A stretch of 64,000 nucleotides of DNA from Penicillium oxalicum (lineage: Eukaryota; Ascomycota; Eurotiomycetes; Eurotiales; Aspergillaceae), in assembly GCF_001723175.1 (NCBI RefSeq), contig NC_064655.1, positions 2,666,001 to 2,730,000 of the forward strand, written 5' to 3'. A model generated the notes under the pieces. That model was not told the origin of the DNA. It did not search any database and worked only from the letters and a program-made list of their open reading frames with translations. The translations under genes were made by a program, and so were the position numbers. The first letter of the stretch is position 1. Every line of letters starts with the position of its first letter. Positions 59,113 through 64,000 of the stretch are shown here, piece after piece.

Positions 59113-62100
59113 TTCGCATACGGATTGCGCCGCGAATGGTCGATCAAACCATCACCAGTATATTGACTGTACAAATCACTCGTGATGTGCAAGCGAAAGC
59201 ACTTGACGGCCGGATTTCATTCACTCAACCATCTACTGGTCAAAAACCATCCACAGCGGAAGATTCGAGTGGTGATTATGGAAGATTTTCTGTACTCGGT
59301 GGTCTGCGGTCGAAGACAAGGCGGGTGATTTGAGCAGCCTCGTCAATTTTTGCTCTCATGTACGACGTGCGCAAGGACGTCCGCTTTCGAGGTGGCTGCG
59401 GTGAAACAGTCAATCGGTCAGCCACTTTGTTGCAGCCCGGAAAGAGGGATGCATGTTCCTGGGCGCGAGGGGAGAGAGGCAGCGTGGCAGACCACTATGT
59501 GCATGGAAGCCTTTCCTCCTTTTGACTCACATGAGTGGGAATGGTTGGCAATTCGGACTTCTTCTGAGGTTGAACTTTTGGGGTGGTACAAACACTCAGA
59601 AAGCAATTGCCATTCGAGCCTCCTGAGCAGCAATTGGGGGTCGCAGACGAGGGGCGCCAGCTGCAATATCTGCGGTTGAGGTCGAATAGCAATCAAAATG
59701 GATTCGGTCTCAAATTGTGCTACAGTACGTCTGGGGTCTGAAATCAAAGGGTCCTGGACCACCAAATTCCTGTTTCAGAGCATAATCTCGAGGTGACGGT
59801 GTAGATTTACAGGGCAGCGATCCGCCCAGGATGAACTGGACCGTGGCCGCCGATCTGGCAAAGGCCGCGCCGTCGATGATTACGGTTGATCGACCTCGGA
59901 TGCGAGGCTGATTTTCCTTCGATGAGAAGGAGGATTAACACTAGTTCGTTGAGGTTGGCTAGCGGCCGGCGCAGTGTTTATTTCGGTCATTAGGGGGGGA
60001 AAGGGGGCACGGGGAAAGCTAGTAGACAAGCCAGCCCCATCAGCCCAAATACAGCCGTCTCCACTAGCAAAGCTAGCCTGCAGCCCGCAGCACGCAGTCA
60101 ATGCAGGCCAATCTCGGCAAGTCGAGCGTCGCGATGCGAAACGTCAGAGCATCACTCGCAGTTCCCAACACCGCAAGCAAACAATCGAAGGGTGTGGAGT
60201 TGTCGCCCATCGCTGGTCGACCGTGGACGTTCGGCTAATTCCCCACGGGCGCGTACCGTAGTTGGAGACGCCGAGAAGATGAAAGAAGCATCAGCAATAG
60301 TTGTACCCATTCGCAGAGGCGATTAGTGTACGGTCGCACCCGCGCCCTAGTAGATTGGTCGGAACGGAGCAAAGAACTCACGACCCGACAAACTCTCATC
60401 ACTATCGGTGGACCCATTTCGGAAAAGGAGTCAAGCTGCTGGGGCTTGTAGGAGGCGTTCATGAGCAAAGTGGAAAGAATCATCATGAAAATGACGGCGA
60501 ATCGTTCCGCGCTCTGTTGCCGTTGGACCACAAGTTGGGCTCCACTTAAGCAAAAGAGCAATTCTGCTCGAGGTAGTGATGTGGACCCCTTCCCCCTTTC
60601 GCTCGGCTTGACATGCACGCATGCGTTGTCCGAGCCACATAAATATTCGAGCAACGAGTCTCCTTTCGAGCTTGAGTTGAAGCCTGCAAAAGTCGTAGAC
60701 ACGTTATCGTCAGTCGGCAAGGCCTATGCCGAGGGCGACTGCAGGAGACCCTTCCTCCGAGCCTCGTGGCAAAAAGAAATACCGAATGTGTCCAGGACGG
60801 TGGCCCGGATCAACAGCCCAATGAGAACTAGGGCAACACTATCACGGTGCATTCGAGGTCAATTAGATGACCAATGATCCTTGCAAGTCAGGAGACAGAA
60901 TTTCAATAGACGAGGGGCCATCGCAGTGTTGCCTCAGCCCCTAGGCTTAGCTCATCGCCTGTCTTACACCATTGGCGTTGGGCCGTTGGCCAGCCCATGG
61001 CTAGCGCGAGCTTGGACGGTTGATCGGCACAGGCAATTTTGTTCTGGCGGAAAGACGCCGGAGCCTGGTGGTCTGTGTTGCGTGTTTCAGGTCTGAATCG
61101 CGTCGGATCGAGTTGCATCCGACGATCAAATTATAATCATACCCGACCGCAAGCATCACCAAGTTCGATCATCAATGATGACGAGCATCCAGACTTCAGC
61201 CCTAGGCTTGCGGGACAAACCCAGACCGCATGTGTGAGTCGAGCGTGTTGCGATATTCGAGTGCCGGAGCCTTGACGACCAAATGCGTGTGGACGCTTCA
61301 GGGGTTGGCCATAATCAAATCTCCGGAGTGTAGGATTGATTGGTACAAATGGATAGATGTTGGTACTAGTGCAGGATCCATTCGAGGTCTCCACTAGGAA
61401 CCATGACATCGTGAGAGCTTCAAACGCCCCCACCTCCGATGAAAATTGGGAATCTCGAACACGAAGCTCGAAATTACGTCCCTGCGGCGTTCTTTCCGGG
61501 TCGCCGAAATGAGGTGACGATAGTTTGGTGGCCCTTGTTGAGAGGACGAGCTCCTAAGAATATCGATTCGGTTGTTTCTCTTTTATGGATTCCACCTTCT
61601 TCTGATACCCGTGATTGATTCCGCGCATGGGGAGAACAGCATTACACCGGAGAGGTACCGGGATGAGATAGCCGGCCAAGCGGCAATTGGAGCAAAAGCC
61701 CTTGTCTGGCATGAGAATTCAGGCTTGCTCAGTGTTCTCCGACAGGGCAGTCCCATCGCGCAGAAGTACCGACCGTTGAAACGACATGAGAGAAGTGATT
61801 GTGGGAAGTAAAGATGAGCTGCTAAACGTGCGTGTTCCAGGCCTCGAGCCCGGCGCTGCATGAGCGCGCCTGTTGGCAGGAATTAAATTGTGAATTCACT
61901 TTGCGAGGGTATTATGCCCTGTGATGGTGATTGTATTCTGCGTCAGCTCAACACCTCTCAATTTAATCCTATATTAGCCTTTCGCTAGCCTGTGCCTATT
62001 GGGCCTCGCCATCCCTGTCCGCATAGGTCAATGCTGGGTGCAGAGCGGACATGATTACTTGATTCGGTGGTTGAGTACATACGCTCAAGTCACGTCAAGT

Positions 62101-62749
62101 GACTGCGCTGCGAGCGTGACTTTTAGGAATGAAACTGTGGTCAAAGATGCGTCAACACATTGGTCAAAGAATAGATGAATTGGTGAAGATGGATTGAAGA
62201 GTGGGGGAAGGAACTGTCACCACGGAAAGAGGTTCATCTCTGCCTGACAATCGGGACAGCAATACTCATGAGCGAAGATCAGCCGTGAATCTAATGATTA
62301 CCAGGGTTCATCCTACAAGCCAGGCGGAGTAAACAAGTCACTACGTGAGAGTTGCCTTTGAAGCTGTCACTCGTCGATCGTCACATGTGATTGACAGACA
62401 GCGTTGACATGACCAGAAGGCGTACGGCCCCCGTCCAACATGTCAACTATGGCACACCCTTCCAAACCCAAAACAGAAACTCGTTCCTGGGCGATCTCTC
62501 ACAGGGCGGGGAATTGCCACTGCAACTCTAACCTCGGTCCGTAGCTTGAGAGAAAAAGATTGTTCCTGAAATACAATCACACAAACTGACAAGAGCATAT
62601 CCGTCACGGCAAAATCGTCCTCTGACAAAGATCTTCAATTCTATTTGAACTGTCAACTGTGTCACTCTACTTATCAGTAAGACTGCGATAACGCGTCCGC
62701 TCAAAGTCGCCGGGCCAAGTCACTGCTGGGGACCGGACATTACCCCACC
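59113..62749. other. Long intergenic region
   Basis: About 3.6 kb with only short frames (the longest is 138 codons at 60461-60877, no domain pattern). It holds the promoter of the minus-strand ApsA-like gene at its left end and that of the hydrolase at its right end. No tRNA, repeat family or transposon remnant was recognised. Confidence 0.5.
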
Positions 62750-63538
62750 ATGACCACCCTTCCTCAAGCTCTTTTCTTCGACGTCTTCGGGACGGTCGTC
62801 GAATGGCGTGAGAGCGTAACCACTGCTTTGCAGACCTCAGGCAAGAAGGCTCTTGAAGATCCGCATCGAGATCTCCCAGATGAACTGCGGTCCCGGGTGT
62901 CGTCGTTCACCAAAGCGGACTGGCTCGCCATTGCCGAAGAATGGCGGAAGTCCTACGGCAAATTCACGAGGTCCTTTGACGCATCAAAGCCTTTTGTCAG
63001 TGTTGATCAGCATCACCATACTGCGCTGCAGGATATCTTCAAAGAGCACGGTATTCGAGAGCTGTTCACCGACGACGAGCTAAAGGAATTGACTCTGGCA
63101 TGGCACCGGCTAAATCCTTGGCCGGACAGCTCGCGCGGGCTTGAGGCGCTGAACAATCAATTTATCACTTCAACGCTATCCAATGGGAATGTGTCACTCT
63201 TGGAAGATCTCCAAGAATATGGCAATCTGCCATTTACCCACTTGATCAGCTCAGAGAACTTTGGAGCGTATAAACCTTCGCCGCAGGTGTATCTGGGCGC
63301 TGCCAAATTACTGCAGCTCGAGCCTTCGCAGTGTGCACTCGTGGCGGCACATCTGGCAGATCTCGAAGCAGCGCGAAAATGCGGGTTCCAGACCATCTAT
63401 GTGGAGCGAGAGAAAGAGGAAGAGTGGACGATGGAGAAAGCGGCCCAGGCAAAAGCAGATGGGTCCGTAGATATGTGGGTGAACAGTGGCGAGGAGGGTC
63501 TGATTGAGATCGCTCGGCGCTTCGGTGTCTTTGAATAA
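62750..63538 (+). CDS. Type II haloacid dehalogenase-like hydrolase (HAD superfamily)
   Basis: Intronless frame of 262 residues starting MTTLPQALFFDVFGTVVEW. The HAD motifs are in order: nucleophile Asp11 in FFDVFGT; motif II STLSNGN near 150; motif III Lys in YKPSPQVY; motif IV region VAAHLADLEAARKCG. The cap between motifs I and II and the WRxS, PWPDS and SNGN segments fit the type II (L-2-haloacid dehalogenase) group, which removes halide from 2-haloalkanoates. Many fungal members act on other small substrates, so the substrate is unknown. The length is usual for this family. It stands alone, with no catabolic neighbours in the window. Confidence 0.9.
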   Translation: MTTLPQALFFDVFGTVVEWRESVTTALQTSGKKALEDPHRDLPDELRSRVSSFTKADWLAIAEEWRKSYGKFTRSFDASKPFVSVDQHHHTALQDIFKEHGIRELFTDDELKELTLAWHRLNPWPDSSRGLEALNNQFITSTLSNGNVSLLEDLQEYGNLPFTHLISSENFGAYKPSPQVYLGAAKLLQLEPSQCALVAAHLADLEAARKCGFQTIYVEREKEEEWTMEKAAQAKADGSVDMWVNSGEEGLIEIARRFGVFE

Positions 63539-64000
63539 GACGTGAAGAGAGACCGCAGATACGGATATTCCCGTCTTGGTGCCGAGGGGGATACAGGGAA
63601 GAACAATGTTAGGCACAATGAGAAAAAAGCATGGCAGATTCGTGCTTACTGGGCTTCCCACATTGTGTGAGTTGAGATTCAACGCAGTGCTTGAAAAATC
63701 CCCCTCCTTTTTGATTCGTATTTGCTACAACACACAAACCGCAAGTAGGTCCCTGTCTCGGTACGTTGTCAGACTGCCAGGCGATACCCTTGTCTGCCAT
63801 GCGAACATGATCACGAGTCTTTTCGAGAGCAAGACATATCTCTTCTGCCACTGGTCGGAGCTTTTACATGAAATAATGAAATGGATTCCTCCTTGCCTTG
63901 TGTTGTTAGATGCATGAAATGAACAATTGGCTATACACTGGGCACTTCGATTCTTCTTGCACGGCCAGTGTTCGGCCATGCCCGTTTATTTCCTCGCAAG
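63539..64000. other. 3' flank of the hydrolase gene to the window edge
   Basis: About 460 bases with no protein-like frame; nothing recognised. Confidence 0.5.

Overview
The window reads as nuclear DNA of a filamentous ascomycete, most likely of the Eurotiales (Aspergillus/Penicillium type). Genes are split by short introns (52-188 nt) with GT..AG ends and CTAAC-like branch sites. The gene set (SidA, a SidC-type NRPS, an AnkA/Wee1 kinase, an ApsA/Num1-like cortical protein, an augmin-like coiled-coil protein) is typical of that group. Intergenic DNA is rich in homopolymers and pyrimidine tracts. No bacterial operons, CRISPR arrays, rRNA or convincing tRNA genes were seen.

Layout. 1-1022: 3' end of a VCX-type Ca2+/H+ exchanger-like gene that begins outside the window. 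1688-3520: four-exon coiled-coil gene resembling augmin subunit HAUS3. 6483-7952: disordered Arg/Ser-rich protein. 10286-11083: Pho80-type cyclin. 11904-14609: six-exon ankyrin/DHHC palmitoyltransferase (Akr1). 16548-18162 (minus): L-ornithine N5-monooxygenase (SidA). 18163-24312: 6.15 kb without a gene but with three perfect ATCWGATAA motifs. 24313-40000: six-exon, ~5,117-residue ferrichrome-type NRPS (SidC-like). 43892-47182: Wee1 kinase. 48970-52326: DEAH splicing helicase (Prp2/Cdc28/DHX16 type). 53461-53903: small soluble cytochrome b5. 55118-59112 (minus): PH-domain cortical anchor, with an apparent reading-frame break. 62750-63538: type II haloacid-dehalogenase-like hydrolase.

How the genes work together. 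The one clear functional unit is the divergent sidA/NRPS pair. SidA hydroxylates ornithine, and after acylation the NRPS would assemble hydroxy-ornithine units with small amino acids into a ferrichrome-type hexapeptide such as ferricrocin. The three GATA-type motifs match the site of the iron repressor SreA and all lie in the shared intergenic region. The NRPS has the order A-T-C-(degenerate A)-T-C-T-C-A-T-C-T-C-T-C and no thioesterase, so the last C domain is the likely cyclase. The remaining genes are housekeeping or cell-biology genes and show no metabolic link to the siderophore pair.

The least ordinary points are the eroded second adenylation domain, the variant C-domain active sites, the clustered GATA motifs, the altered alpha-2 motif in the exchanger, and the frame break in the ApsA-like gene. 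Exon joins were worked out by eye from splice motifs and frame, and no database search was run.
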